Source: DASXAI01 sp963798445
GTDB taxonomy: Bacteria > Actinomycetota > Acidimicrobiia > Acidimicrobiales > Ilumatobacteraceae
Assembly: GCA_963798445.1 (NCBI GenBank)
Contig: CAWCTH010000002.1
Span: 1,116,001 to 1,180,000 of the forward strand
Direction: 5' to 3'
Length of the DNA: 64,000 bases
In this document: positions 1 through 8,420 of the stretch, one piece after another
Numbering within the stretch: the stretch's first letter is position 1
Layout of the letters: each line of letters opens with the position of its first letter
The notes under the pieces: model-generated
Databases searched by the model: none
The model's input: only the letters and a program-made list of their open reading frames with translations
What the model was told of the DNA's origin: nothing
Position numbers and translations under genes: made by a program

Positions 1-1
1 G

Positions 2-784
2 ATGACCAACCCGCCACAGTCGGCCGACAGCGACATCCTGGCCAAGCTGGCGCAGGTGGGACTCGTCCCGGGTCAGCCCTATGACCTGAGCAAGCAACCA
101 CGCGCCGTCCAGGTCGGTATGAACCTCGGGGCGCGCGCGGCGTTTGCCTACCTCTCCAGTGACCTGGCTCTTCTCCGGGTGCATCGGCCGGCCAACGGCT
201 GGACGCTCTCGGTCGGGTTCGATGGCGAGTGGGGAACGAACTACTTCACTCGGGCAGTGGCGGCCTACCGGGGCCTCGGGACCAATGCCGAGCAGGACGC
301 CGTCTACGGCTATGCCAACCGCGACCACACCGGCCGCCTCCTCGACGGGTCGAACCGCTACACCATCACCTTCCCAGCCGGAAGCGTGCCACCCACCGAG
401 CAGCCTTACGGGCAGAAGGGCTTCTGGTCAGTCACGGCGTACACCGACCAAGGCTTTCTCGGTGGGGAGTCGCCCAACGTCATCGGTAGCACGCAAATCG
501 CGGCGGGGACGTGGAAGCCCAACGCCGACGGTTCGTTCACCATCGTGATCCAACAGGACCAACCGACCGACGCGAGCAATTGGCTCAAGCCGCCGAGCGG
601 TGCGTTCATCCTGTTGATGCGGATGTACAGCCCATTGGCCCAGGTGTTCGACCCGACGGATCCGCAGTACCCGTATGAGCCGCCCGTCATCAGGCGCCTT
701 ACCGGCCCGCTGGGGGCACGGCCGGGTCTGCTCAACCTTCCCTTCGTGCCGCTGGCCAACGGCGCCATCACCGTGCCCGGGTGA
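2..784 (+). CDS. DUF1254/DUF1214-type protein, 5' end outside the window
   Basis: The reading frame is open from the first base, so the true start is probably upstream and only the C-terminal 260 residues are seen. About residues 65-235 match the DUF1214 C-terminal domain: a WTLSVGFDGEWG-type opening, a YANRDHTGRLLDG stretch, FWSVTAYT in the middle and a late FILLMRMY strand before YEPPVIRRL. Proteins of this family usually pair an N-terminal DUF1254 with DUF1214 and are often exported; their biochemical role is not established. No signal peptide can be judged because the N-terminus is missing. It ends 54 bases before the next gene on the same strand. Confidence 0.8.
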   Translation: MTNPPQSADSDILAKLAQVGLVPGQPYDLSKQPRAVQVGMNLGARAAFAYLSSDLALLRVHRPANGWTLSVGFDGEWGTNYFTRAVAAYRGLGTNAEQDAVYGYANRDHTGRLLDGSNRYTITFPAGSVPPTEQPYGQKGFWSVTAYTDQGFLGGESPNVIGSTQIAAGTWKPNADGSFTIVIQQDQPTDASNWLKPPSGAFILLMRMYSPLAQVFDPTDPQYPYEPPVIRRLTGPLGARPGLLNLPFVPLANGAITVPG

Positions 785-838
785 CGTCGAGGCGGCCAAC
801 GCGGTGACCGCGCGGCCGTTGCGCCTACGCTCACGGTC

Positions 839-1579
839 GTGCGATTTGGCGTCGTGCTGCCCATCGGATCTGGCTCGGTGGCGGACGCCGCTCGGCGCAT
901 CGAAGCGGCCGGCTTCGACTCGGCGTGGGTGGTCGACGCCCACAACCGTGGCCTGTTGCTGCAGGACCCGTTTGTAGCCCTCGCCGTAGCTGCGACCCAC
1001 ACGACCCGCCTGGAGGTGGGTTCCTGCGTCATCCAGGCCCCGTTGCGTCATCCGTTCGATCTGGCCGAGCGGGCGCTCACCGTCCACCTCGTCGCCGAGG
1101 GCCGGTTCCTCTTCGGCGTGGGTAGCGGATCCACGCCGCAGGATTACGCCGCGTTCGGTTTGGACTTCGCCCAGCGCTTCCGCCTGCTCGACGGGCACCT
1201 ACGCACCGCAAGGCGGCTGTGGGCGGGCGACGAGGTCGACGGCGCGTCGCTCCCACCGTGGGCCGGCCAGCTCGGCGGGCCGCCCTTGTTGATCGGCGCG
1301 TTCGCCAACGGGCGCTGGATCCAGCGAGCGGCCACGGAGTTCGACGGTTGGATCGGCTCAGCCCGATCGACTGACGTCGATACGTTGCGCCAGGGGCTCG
1401 CCCGCTTCCGCGATGCGGGTGGCCGGCGGGCGGTGGCGGCCAACCTGGCCGCGAGCCGGTCCGACGCCGTTGACGTGCTCCACCAGCTCGACGAGGCCGG
1501 CTTCGACGACGCGGTCGTGATCGTCGAGCGCCACGACGACGACGAGCTGGCTCGCGTGCGGGCGATGCTCGCACCCTGA
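839..1579 (+). CDS. Luciferase-like (LLM class) flavin/F420-dependent oxidoreductase
   Basis: A 246-residue alpha/beta barrel protein of the bacterial luciferase-like family, starting at GTG (MRFGVVLPIG). Family hallmarks are the N-terminal FGVVLPI strand, AARRIEAAGFDSAWVVD, the DPFVALAVAATHTTRLEVGS segment and ALTVHLVAEGRFLFGVGSG. In actinobacteria this family often uses coenzyme F420 rather than FMN, but cofactor choice cannot be read from the sequence. At 246 residues it is shorter than the common 280-340, so it may be a compact subfamily member. The substrate is unknown. It is followed convergently by a membrane protein gene. Confidence 0.88.
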   Translation: MRFGVVLPIGSGSVADAARRIEAAGFDSAWVVDAHNRGLLLQDPFVALAVAATHTTRLEVGSCVIQAPLRHPFDLAERALTVHLVAEGRFLFGVGSGSTPQDYAAFGLDFAQRFRLLDGHLRTARRLWAGDEVDGASLPPWAGQLGGPPLLIGAFANGRWIQRAATEFDGWIGSARSTDVDTLRQGLARFRDAGGRRAVAANLAASRSDAVDVLHQLDEAGFDDAVVIVERHDDDELARVRAMLAP

Positions 1580-1600
1580 GCAGAGGGATGGCCGCCCGAC

Positions 1601-2266
1601 TCAGTGGCCTAGCTCGATGATTCCCTTCAGCACGAGGTACGCGCCGATACCCGCGAGCAACCAGACCATGAGCACCTGCCAGTTGCGCTGCAGCCAGACG
1701 CGCCACGACGCCAGCACCGCGTCGGCACGGTCCGGTCGCACCACCGTCACCATGATGGGGATCAGGATGCCCAGCGACCCGATCACGACATAGAGGCTCA
1801 TCGCCACGATGCGGGCCGTGGTGGTGAGGTTCTCACGAACGATCTCGTTGCCGACGGCGGCGGCGATGAGGTAGGGCGGCAGGAACATGCCCAGGGCGAA
1901 TGCCGGTCCGGGCGACATCGTGTCGAGACGCCTCATCCAGCCCGGAGTCGCCTGATCGCTTCCTCGCCGCGCTTTGGCCCGGGTCCTGAGCGCGAGGGCG
2001 GCGAGGGCGAGTCCGAGCAGGATGTCGAGCACGGCCGACACCGTCGACGAGGTGCTGCCGGAGGGCGTCGACACCTGGCCCCCGATGAGCACGATGGCGA
2101 GTCCGATGAGAGCCAGTGCCAATGCCCACCCGAGCAAGAACGCGATGGCCTTGGGCCGGCCGCGCTTCGCCGTGAGCAACAGCACACCACCGAGGACGGG
2201 GATGGGCTCGAGCGCGATGACGAGTGTCATCAAGACGACATTGGGATTCATGCTGGCGTCCACCAT
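1601..2266 (-). CDS. GAP-family (SfLAP-like) polytopic membrane protein
   Basis: About 221 residues with roughly six hydrophobic segments. It begins MNPNVVLMTLVIALEPIPVL, which resembles the GAP / sulfolipid-1-addressing (SAP) family of actinobacterial membrane proteins: an EPIP motif in the first helix, a charged cytoplasmic loop (RTRAKARRGSDQ) in the middle, and a final helix GIGAYLVLKGI. Three in-frame ATG codons lie close together at 2290, 2266 and 2251; I chose 2266. Known members influence export or localisation of cell-envelope lipids, but no substrate can be inferred here. It lies 56 bases downstream of the citrate synthase homologue on the same strand. Confidence 0.75.
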   Translation of the reverse strand: MVDASMNPNVVLMTLVIALEPIPVLGGVLLLTAKRGRPKAIAFLLGWALALALIGLAIVLIGGQVSTPSGSTSSTVSAVLDILLGLALAALALRTRAKARRGSDQATPGWMRRLDTMSPGPAFALGMFLPPYLIAAAVGNEIVRENLTTTARIVAMSLYVVIGSLGILIPIMVTVVRPDRADAVLASWRVWLQRNWQVLMVWLLAGIGAYLVLKGIIELGH

Positions 2267-2322
2267 CGGCGTCTTGAGTGCGCCCCGCATCACCCGTTCG
2301 GGATGAACGCGACCAAGATCGT

Positions 2323-3363
2323 CTAGGAGAAGTCGGGGGGTGGGCCTATGTAGTAGGCCGCCGGGCGGATGACCCTGCCCTCCATCGACTGCTCGAGGAT
2401 GTGGGCGCACCAGCCAACGACGCGGGCCACCGCGAACGTGGCCGTGAACAGATCCCTCGGTATGGCGCAGGCGTCGAGCAGCACCGGCGAGTACAAGTCG
2501 ACGTTGGCGGCGAGGTTGCGGCCGGCCAGCACGCTGGCGGCGGCCTGTTCGACGGCAAGGACAAACTCGTGGCGGGCAGGGGCAATTGTTGCCGTGACCT
2601 CGCGCAGCACAACGACGCGTGGGTCGATCGTGCGGTACACCGAGTGGCCGAAGCCGGGGATCGGGCGCCGCGACGCCAGCGTCGTTCGCATCCATTCCTC
2701 GGCCCGCTCGGGCGTGGCGATCTCATCGAACATGTCCAGGACCCGGCTGTGCACCGCGCCGTGGCGGGGCCCGGTAAGCGCGCCGTAGGCGGCCAGGACA
2801 CAGGCGCCGAGGTCCGCACCCGTCGATGCGACGACGCGGGCGGCGAACGTCGAGGTGTTGAAGCCGTGGTCGATGGCGAGCGTGCAGTACGTCTCGAGGG
2901 CGCGGCCCAGGGCTTGGTCATCGGAGCCGGTGAGCATCCACCGGTAGTTGGCTATGTGGCCCAGGTCGGGGCGCGGCGTTCGAAGGTGGCCGTGGTGCAC
3001 CGAGGCGACGAGTGTGGGCAGGGTCGAAATGATGCGCACCGCAGTGGCGCGGCGCTCGTCGGGGCTCTCATCGACCAGCGGCCGCGTGTCGATCGCCGCC
3101 CCCAGCGCACTGAGCCCGCCACGCAGGTCTACCCGTCCCACAAGGTCGGCTAGGGCGGAGGGCAGCGTCGCGTCACCGATCGCCGAATCCCCGCTCGCGT
3201 CGAGCACGAGCGCTGCGGCCTGCTCGAACGACCCGCTCCTCGCCAGCACAGCCGCCGACCGGCCCCGGTAGTGGTACACGCCCTCGTCACCGAGGACATC
3301 GCCCACCGTCGTCGCAGTGACCGCGACACCGGCGAGGCCCGGCGGGACTTCGATCAGCTCCAT
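2323..3363 (-). CDS. Citrate synthase family protein
   Basis: A 346-residue protein that condenses acetyl-CoA (or another acyl-CoA) with an oxoacid. The three catalytic residues are visible: His201 in GPRHGAVH, His240 in GFGHSVY and Asp289 in NVDLYSPVLL. The first two-thirds are less conserved than in TCA-cycle citrate synthase, and the length is short (typically 370-430), so it fits the citrate synthase 2 / methylcitrate synthase-like side of the family. The start MELIEVPPGL is preferred over an ATG 30 bases upstream because it removes an arginine-rich leader. A perfect 14-bp hairpin sits immediately upstream. Confidence 0.85.
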   Translation of the reverse strand: MELIEVPPGLAGVAVTATTVGDVLGDEGVYHYRGRSAAVLARSGSFEQAAALVLDASGDSAIGDATLPSALADLVGRVDLRGGLSALGAAIDTRPLVDESPDERRATAVRIISTLPTLVASVHHGHLRTPRPDLGHIANYRWMLTGSDDQALGRALETYCTLAIDHGFNTSTFAARVVASTGADLGACVLAAYGALTGPRHGAVHSRVLDMFDEIATPERAEEWMRTTLASRRPIPGFGHSVYRTIDPRVVVLREVTATIAPARHEFVLAVEQAAASVLAGRNLAANVDLYSPVLLDACAIPRDLFTATFAVARVVGWCAHILEQSMEGRVIRPAAYYIGPPPDFS

Positions 3364-3376
3364 TGCGCCGAACGTA

Positions 3377-3410
3377 GTACCGGGCCGCCGCACCGACGGC
3401 GGCCCGGTAC
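3377..3410 (-). terminator. Strong hairpin between NTF2-like gene and citrate synthase homologue
   Basis: GTACCGGGCCGCCG (3377-3390) and CGGCGGCCCGGTAC (3397-3410) are perfect 14-base inverted repeats with a 6-base loop. It sits 13 bases upstream of the citrate synthase start and 87 bases past the end of the upstream same-strand gene. There is no T-tract, so it could be a U-less terminator, a 5' leader structure or an operator. Confidence 0.45.
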
Positions 3411-3497
3411 CGGAGGCCGTTGCACAGCGCGTGGGCGACCGGTGCTACCGGTCTCCCTCACGCTTTGGTGACTGCGGCCGCCGACCCAGCGACGGGA

Positions 3498-3905
3498 TCA
3501 GTGGATGGCGGTGTCGGGCGTGACCTTGCGGTGCACGAATCGCCAACCGTCGGGGGTGCGGCGCAGCACGTCCTCGTAGACAGCCGTCGTCGACACAATG
3601 GGAGCGGCGGCGTTGTTGACGGCGATGAGGTAGCAGCGTGACCGAGCATCATCGCCGTCGACTTCAATTACGAAGTCGCTCGTGCAGTGCCGCCCGCTGA
3701 CCGCCGAGATGTAGCCCTTCGCGAAGGCAAGCAAAGCTTCGGCACCGCTGTGCGCGCCGAGCGCCGACGATTCGAACGTGCCATCGGGCACGAACGTGGT
3801 GACCCACTCCTCGGGCCGCCCTTCGTCGATGGCGTAGTTGTAGCGTGCCACGAGCTCACGGATGGCGAACTGGTCCTCGATACGTTGCAGCGCGTCACCA
3901 GCCAT
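3498..3905 (-). CDS. SnoaL-like / NTF2-fold protein
   Basis: A 135-residue protein starting MAGDALQRIEDQFAIRELVARYNYAIDEGRPEEW, the characteristic N-terminal helices of SnoaL_4 / NTF2-like proteins, followed by FVPDGTFESS and a terminal sheet ending RTPDGWRFVHRKVTPD. These cone-shaped folds act as isomerases, cyclases, dehydratases or hydroxylase beta subunits; the reaction cannot be told from sequence. The start at 3905 has a purine-rich AAGGGGG stretch 5 bases upstream. It stands alone between the hydrolase gene and the hairpin at 3377. Confidence 0.8.
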   Translation of the reverse strand: MAGDALQRIEDQFAIRELVARYNYAIDEGRPEEWVTTFVPDGTFESSALGAHSGAEALLAFAKGYISAVSGRHCTSDFVIEVDGDDARSRCYLIAVNNAAAPIVSTTAVYEDVLRRTPDGWRFVHRKVTPDTAIH

Positions 3906-4050
3906 CGGATACCCCCTTGTCGGAGCGGCACTGTACAACTAGACCCACTCGCCACGTCGCTGGTGAGGTCAGTCGACGTCGCCGCTCTCGAGCGGGCATT
4001 TGGGCGCGGTTCGTTCCGTGTCGTTCGCATTCACGCACATCGACGGAGAG

Positions 4051-4848
4051 CTACGCAGGTGCCGACGTGCTCGTCGATCGTCGGGACGGCATCATTGTCT
4101 GTGGGGTGGCGTCGCCCTGCAGGAAGTCGGCGATGACGCGGAAGACCTCAGCAGGTTTCTCCAAGGGGACGAGATGCGACGACCCGGGAATCACGGCGAG
4201 TTGAGCCGACGGCATGGACTCGTAGAGCGTGCATGTGTGGCTCAACTCAATGGCGTCGTCATCGCCGACCAGGACAAGGGCTGGCGCAGCGATCCGAGCG
4301 AGATCCGCGACCGTCAGGGTCGGTTCGCTTGCAAACATATCAAGGGATTTCCCGGCGACCGTTTCGAAGTGCTCGGCCCCGTCGGGTGACCGCTCGGCGT
4401 ACGCTGACTGGATCATGGCGAACAATGGGGAATCCGGTCCGATGTCCAGAGCCCTGAGGCCGTCGTAGTGGAAGTTCGCTCCGATCAGCACCAGCCGATC
4501 TACTAGGTCGGGTCGGCGAAGTGCTACGAGCAGGGCGACGTTTCCACCGTCGCTCCAGCCGACGAGATGAGCCGCACCGCCCACGACCCTCTCCAGCACG
4601 CCAATCGTCTCCGTTGCCATGTCGTCGTAGTGGAACGGCTGGTCAGTGTCCCGCGTGCGGCCGTGTCCTCGCCGGTCGAATGAAACAAGCCGCCAATGTT
4701 CGCCGATCGAGCCACCGATCGGGCCCAGCAGCTCGTCACCATTCGACAGACCGCCGTGCAGTAGAAGCACCGTTTCGACGTCCTCGCTCGGCTGGCCGGA
4801 CGTTTCGACCCAGGTCGGATGATCGTTGATGTCGACATATTCACCCAC
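4051..4848 (-). CDS. Alpha/beta-fold hydrolase
   Basis: A 265-residue alpha/beta hydrolase. The oxyanion-hole motif HGG is at residues 31-33, the nucleophile elbow is GWSDGG with Ser99, the acid is in the GDDDAI turn near residue 200, and the base is His in PGSSH near residue 228. RRGHGRT at 59-65 is typical of esterases and C-C hydrolases of this clan. GTG (4848) is chosen as start, with GGGGG seven bases upstream. Substrate unknown; neighbouring SnoaL, phosphotransferase and acyl-CoA dehydrogenase relics suggest small-molecule catabolism. Confidence 0.88.
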   Translation of the reverse strand: MGEYVDINDHPTWVETSGQPSEDVETVLLLHGGLSNGDELLGPIGGSIGEHWRLVSFDRRGHGRTRDTDQPFHYDDMATETIGVLERVVGGAAHLVGWSDGGNVALLVALRRPDLVDRLVLIGANFHYDGLRALDIGPDSPLFAMIQSAYAERSPDGAEHFETVAGKSLDMFASEPTLTVADLARIAAPALVLVGDDDAIELSHTCTLYESMPSAQLAVIPGSSHLVPLEKPAEVFRVIADFLQGDATPQTMMPSRRSTSTSAPA

Positions 4849-4851
4849 GGG

Positions 4852-5205
4852 TTATCCCCCGACTCGCGTGCTGGGCCCGTGCCGCAGCAGCGCCAGTGTC
4901 GCGCCGGTCCAACCACGTCGCAATCGAGTCCTCACGTCGCGCGTCCGCGTCACTGAGGTGCTTGACACCCGCCATATCTGCCGCTCGGCGGCGACCCGGT
5001 CGAGCCGACGACTCTCGTCACGCCGCCCGATTCGGCGGTAGGTGCGATCGGGGGTTGCTCCCGCTCTCCGCTGTCGGCCGCGACAGATCCTGCTTACCTT
5101 GGCGTCCTCAAATGCAGCTGGGGCCAGGCGGCTCCATGCCGCGGCGATGACCTGGGCGCGGAAGATGTCCTCACCGACATCGACCGAGACGATGTCGTCG
5201 GTCAT
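4852..5205 (-). CDS. Possible small hypothetical protein, unassigned
   Basis: A 117-codon frame whose first about 40 residues (MTDDIVSVDVGEDIFRAQ...) look protein-like, while the remainder is arginine-rich as in out-of-frame GC-rich DNA. Its ATG overlaps the stop of a 30-codon frame (5202-5294) by four bases (ATGA), which argues that at least the start is real. I recognise no family. A frame change near residue 40 is possible. Confidence 0.25.
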   Translation of the reverse strand: MTDDIVSVDVGEDIFRAQVIAAAWSRLAPAAFEDAKVSRICRGRQRRAGATPDRTYRRIGRRDESRRLDRVAAERQIWRVSSTSVTRTRDVRTRLRRGWTGATLALLRHGPSTRVGG

Positions 5206-5294
5206 ACGAGCCGCCCGCGTCGCGAGATGACCGCGAGCGTTTCACCCTGGGCCAACGGCTCGTGCCAGCCGTGGATTGCCGCGGGGAGCGTCAT
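5202..5294 (-). CDS. Possible 30-residue ORF coupled to the next frame
   Basis: MTLPAAIHGWHEPLAQGETL...ending RRGRLV. The stop TGA overlaps the ATG at 5205. The tail GETLAVISRRGRLV faintly recalls the GETVxITRRGR segment of Phd/YefM antitoxins, but it is too short to assign. It may be a remnant. Confidence 0.2.
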   Translation of the reverse strand: MTLPAAIHGWHEPLAQGETLAVISRRGRLV

Positions 5295-5323
5295 CGCGTG
5301 TGAATCCTACATACCGCTCGCTG

Positions 5324-6358
5324 TCATCGGAGGGTGAGCAGTTCGACACATCGGCGAGTGGAGACGTTGTCGGACAAGATCCGGTGGTCGGCGGGAAGTC
5401 GCCCTTCGTGCACCATCACGCGTAGGTGACGGTGCATGAGGACGCTGACCTTCAACGAGTTGAAGATCGTCGCCCATTGCAGAAGGTCAGGGTCCACGCG
5501 CCGTCCGGCGTGATGTTCGTAGCAGGCAACGGCGGCGTCGTCATCCAGGAACCCGGGGAGCGGTGCCAGATTGGAGCCGAGCGTACGCATGCGGTCCATC
5601 TCGGCGAGCCAGGTGACGTCGAGTTCGGCTGGTCCCCACGCCGCGAGCTCGAAATCAACGAGAGCTGCGGGACGGAACCCATCGTGGTGGCAAATCACGT
5701 TGGCCGGCCGGGCGTCGCCCCACAGCATGCCCTCGACTCCTACATCGTCTGGGATGATCGAGCGGACGGCTGCGAACGTGTCGTCGACGACGGTTGAGCG
5801 GTGCTCGCCGGCGTCGAACTCCCAGATCGCCTCGAGGTCGTCGACGAGCCCGGCACACGAGCTTCGGCCGGGGCGGCGCAACGCGGCGATCACCTCGTCG
5901 CGGGGAACGGTCGCGTTGATTGCCGCGATGTTGGCCAGGAGTGACTCGTGGAATTCGCGTTGTTGCTGCGGATGCGCGTCGTGGAGCCAGCCCTCTTCGA
6001 CGAAGGTCGGCTTGTCATCGGACGGGACCCGTCCGTCGACGAATCCCATCACGAACCCCGGGCGACCGAGGATGTCACCGGTCAAGTCGGCGGCGAGCAC
6101 CGGCGGTACGGCAACTGCTCCGGTCGCCGCGAGAGCTCGCAGGCAGTCGTGCTCTCGCCGGAGGTCGTAGATCGGGAACATCGCCAGCCGCTCAGGGGCG
6201 CGACGGACCACCACGCGGGTCCCGTCGTCGACCTGGACCACCACGGTGTCGTTGGACCAGCCACCCCCACCCGGACGGTGAAGCTGCATGCCGGCAGGGT
6301 CGATGGACCGTTGCAGTGCTCTGGCGACCAGAGCGGCGATGGCCTCGAGGTCGGTCAC
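5324..6358 (-). CDS. Aminoglycoside phosphotransferase (APH)-fold family protein
   Basis: A 344-residue kinase-fold protein. The catalytic loop is LWGDARPANVI, with Asp215 and Asn220, and the metal-binding Asp235 lies in VDFELAAWG. The N-lobe carries GGWSNDTVVV and RRAPE (nucleotide-binding lysine position replaced by Arg). Actinobacterial relatives are commonly annotated as phosphotransferase family or fused or associated with acyl-CoA dehydrogenases. I place the start at GTG 6358, which overlaps the TGA of the upstream SnoaL gene by four bases (GTGA); an ATG 27 bases further upstream is also in frame. The tight coupling suggests a common pathway. Confidence 0.85.
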   Translation of the reverse strand: MTDLEAIAALVARALQRSIDPAGMQLHRPGGGGWSNDTVVVQVDDGTRVVVRRAPERLAMFPIYDLRREHDCLRALAATGAVAVPPVLAADLTGDILGRPGFVMGFVDGRVPSDDKPTFVEEGWLHDAHPQQQREFHESLLANIAAINATVPRDEVIAALRRPGRSSCAGLVDDLEAIWEFDAGEHRSTVVDDTFAAVRSIIPDDVGVEGMLWGDARPANVICHHDGFRPAALVDFELAAWGPAELDVTWLAEMDRMRTLGSNLAPLPGFLDDDAAVACYEHHAGRRVDPDLLQWATIFNSLKVSVLMHRHLRVMVHEGRLPADHRILSDNVSTRRCVELLTLR

Positions 6359-6765
6359 GACGAGAAGGTCTGCGACGGCTGCCAATGCCCGCCGGTCTCC
6401 CGGCTGTTCCAGATCTCCACGATCTTGCCGTCGACCACACGGAAGACCTCGATGCCGCAGTACTCGTAGGAGCGCCCGTCGCGTTGCGTGCTCCGCCCGT
6501 TCCAGTTCACCGTGACCATCGTGCCATCGTCGTGCAGCACGACCGTATCGAACCGCAGCTCAGGGCACAGATCGAGAGTGGCTTTGAGCCGATCGATCGT
6601 CTCGGCCATGGTCAGCGACTTCACTTCCCCCGCCTTGTGCCGCCAGGTGGGGTCGGCGATCAGATCCGGGATCAGGTCCAGACGTCGCTGGTTGTAGAGC
6701 ACGTCGAGGTAGCGCTGCACGGTCGCTCGCGCTGAACGGCCTGTGGCGTTCGGGCTCTCGGTCAT
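6355..6765 (-). CDS. SnoaL-like polyketide-cyclase/ester-cyclase-fold protein
   Basis: A 136-residue protein: RATVQRYLDVLYNQRRLDLIPDLI at the N-terminus, then a metal- or substrate-facing segment HKAGEVKSLTMAETIDRLKATLD and a final sheet IEVFRVVDGKIVEIWNSRET. This is the SnoaL / ester cyclase fold. The ATG at 6765 has AAGGA six bases upstream. It is translationally coupled to the phosphotransferase gene downstream. The chemistry is unassigned. Confidence 0.85.
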   Translation of the reverse strand: MTESPNATGRSARATVQRYLDVLYNQRRLDLIPDLIADPTWRHKAGEVKSLTMAETIDRLKATLDLCPELRFDTVVLHDDGTMVTVNWNGRSTQRDGRSYEYCGIEVFRVVDGKIVEIWNSRETGGHWQPSQTFSS

Positions 6766-6820
6766 CTGTCGTCCTTGTCGTGGTCGGGCTAGCTGCCTGT
6801 CGGTCCGGCGATCACAGTCT

Positions 6821-7454
6821 GATGCCCATGTCCTCGCGGAACCAGGACTGGCCGGGCGGGCCGATCTCGCCGGACCGGACCCGCCGGGAAGGTCCAGCCA
6901 TCGAACGCCGTAGATCAAAGGGTCGGATCGCCGGACTTGAGGCCCAGCAAGAGGCGGCCGGCCGACGACCTGCACCTTTGACGGCTCGACGATGACCGTC
7001 CTCATCGCGGGCCGGCCTCGGTCATCGTGGCTGGGCGCACCGTCCTCGCTCACCAGGCAACCGGCCAGGACCATCGTGGCGTGGGAGATGCCGCTGCCGA
7101 AACGGAACCGCCCCGAGACCACATAGCCACCGTCGACCCTCTCCGCTTGGCCGGTGGGCTGGAGCTGTCCGGCCAAACAGGCGTCGGCCGGACCGAACCA
7201 CCGCCGGGCGCTGTCTGGTTCGAGGAACCGCACGAGAAACTGGCGGCGCTGGCGATCATGGAGCACCAGCCCAGCGCCCCATCGATCATCGTGAACTCCT
7301 CGACCAACTCGATCTGCGCGACCGGGTCAAGTTGCGGGCCACCAAACTCCAGCGGAACCCCCGCCCGGCTGATGCCGGAATCTCGCAGCGCGTCGACCGC
7401 CTCCGGGATCAGGCGGCATTCCCGTTCCATCCGATCGCGGGCCGAGACCATCAA
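6821..7454 (-). pseudogene. Decayed acyl-CoA dehydrogenase-family gene with frame changes
   Basis: Protein-like segments of one enzyme occur in successive minus-strand frames. An N-terminal part (MERECRLIPEAVDALRDSGI ... VEEFTMIDGALGWCSMIASAASF) runs from about 7454 to 7245. A middle part (RFLEPDSARRWFG ... GGYVVSGRFRFGSGISHATM ... PPLAGPQ) is in another frame to about 6915. A last short piece (GEIGPPGQSWFREDMGIRL) in a third frame ends at 6821. N-domain and beta-domain order match acyl-CoA dehydrogenase/HsaA-like flavin monooxygenases, but the C-terminal four-helix domain is absent. At least two frame changes and a truncation make a functional product unlikely. Confidence 0.7.
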
Positions 7455-7567
7455 CGGCTCGACGCTGCGGGCAATGGCTAACCGCTCGGCCAGTTCCAGC
7501 GTCGTCCCCGCCAGCGGATTCGAACCAGCATCGTAGGCACCGTTCGACAGCGGACGTCACGTCTCGG

Positions 7568-7666
7568 ATGGACTACATCAGCCGCCGGCTCCGGCTCTTC
7601 GAAGGTCCAGAAGGGATCACGCTCGAGCTGGTCGAGTGGGTCGACTCGAGCACCCCCCAGCGCTGA
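7568..7666 (+). pseudogene. C-terminal remnant of a VOC (glyoxalase-like) protein
   Basis: A 32-codon frame MDYISRRLRLFEGPEGITLELVEW... ending at a stop. FEGPEGITLELVEW is the closing strand motif of vicinal-oxygen-chelate proteins, with the metal-ligand Glu in LELVE. The rest of the protein is missing upstream. The stretch from here to 7833 holds no other recognisable gene. Confidence 0.5.
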
Positions 7667-7833
7667 CTTCTTCTCCCGAACGCAGCTCAGATGGCAGGCG
7701 CCGATCGTGTCCGCGCCCGGCGCGGTGTCGGCGGCCGCCTTCGTCGACGACGTGATCGATGATTTTGGCGGCCGATCGCGGTCTCAGCATCTGCGGCGTG
7801 CTGGCTGCGCCGCAACGACCGATGGGAGTCGAG

Positions 7834-8391
7834 ATGGCCAAGCTGATCTATGCGGCGATTGCCTCGCTTGACGGGTACGTCGCGGACGAGGAGGGCAGCT
7901 TCGACTGGTCCGTGCCCGATGAGGAGGTGCATGCGTTCGTCAACGATCTCGAGCGGCCGATCGGCACCTATCTGTACGGGCGCCGGATGTACGAGACGAT
8001 GGTGTTCTGGGAGACCGCGACCGCCAGCGCCGATGAGCCGGCGGTGTTCTGGGACTATGCGGAGATCTGGCGGGCCGCTGAGAAGATCGTGTACTCGCGG
8101 ACGCTTCAGTCCGTATCCAGCGCGAGGACGCAGATCGAGCGCGAGTTCGATCGAGACGCCGTCGGGCGGCTCAAGCAGTCCTCGGTGTCCGACATCGCCA
8201 TTGGGGGGGCCGAGCTCGCTGGCCACGCAATCGGCGCGGGGCTGGTCGACGAGTGCCACCTGTTCTTGTGCCCGATCGTGGTGGGAGGCGGCAAGCGCGC
8301 CCTGCAGAACGTCCGCGCCCAACTCGAACTCCTCGATGAACGCCGGTTCCGAAACGGCGTCGTTCACCTCCACTACCGCGTATGCGTCTGA
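7834..8391 (+). CDS. Dihydrofolate reductase / RibD C-terminal family protein
   Basis: A 185-residue RibD-C/DHFR-fold reductase: MAKLIYAAIASLDGYVADEEGSFDW is the typical start (SLDGY...A...G..DW), followed by YLYGRRMYETM, then IAIGGAELAGHAIGAGLVDEC and CPIVVGGGKRAL near the C-terminus. These NADPH-dependent reductases of unknown substrate are common in actinobacteria. The start at 7834 has a GGGAG box 7 bases upstream. The gene ends 29 bases before the convergent toxin gene. Confidence 0.88.
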   Translation: MAKLIYAAIASLDGYVADEEGSFDWSVPDEEVHAFVNDLERPIGTYLYGRRMYETMVFWETATASADEPAVFWDYAEIWRAAEKIVYSRTLQSVSSARTQIEREFDRDAVGRLKQSSVSDIAIGGAELAGHAIGAGLVDECHLFLCPIVVGGGKRALQNVRAQLELLDERRFRNGVVHLHYRVCV

Positions 8392-8420
8392 CCGAGCCCG
8401 CAACGAGAAGGCCGCGGTCG

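Noticed and set aside
7505..7530. GGATTCGAACC resembling a tRNA T-arm
   Set aside because: The flanks do not pair into a stem and it falls in the decayed acyl-CoA dehydrogenase region.
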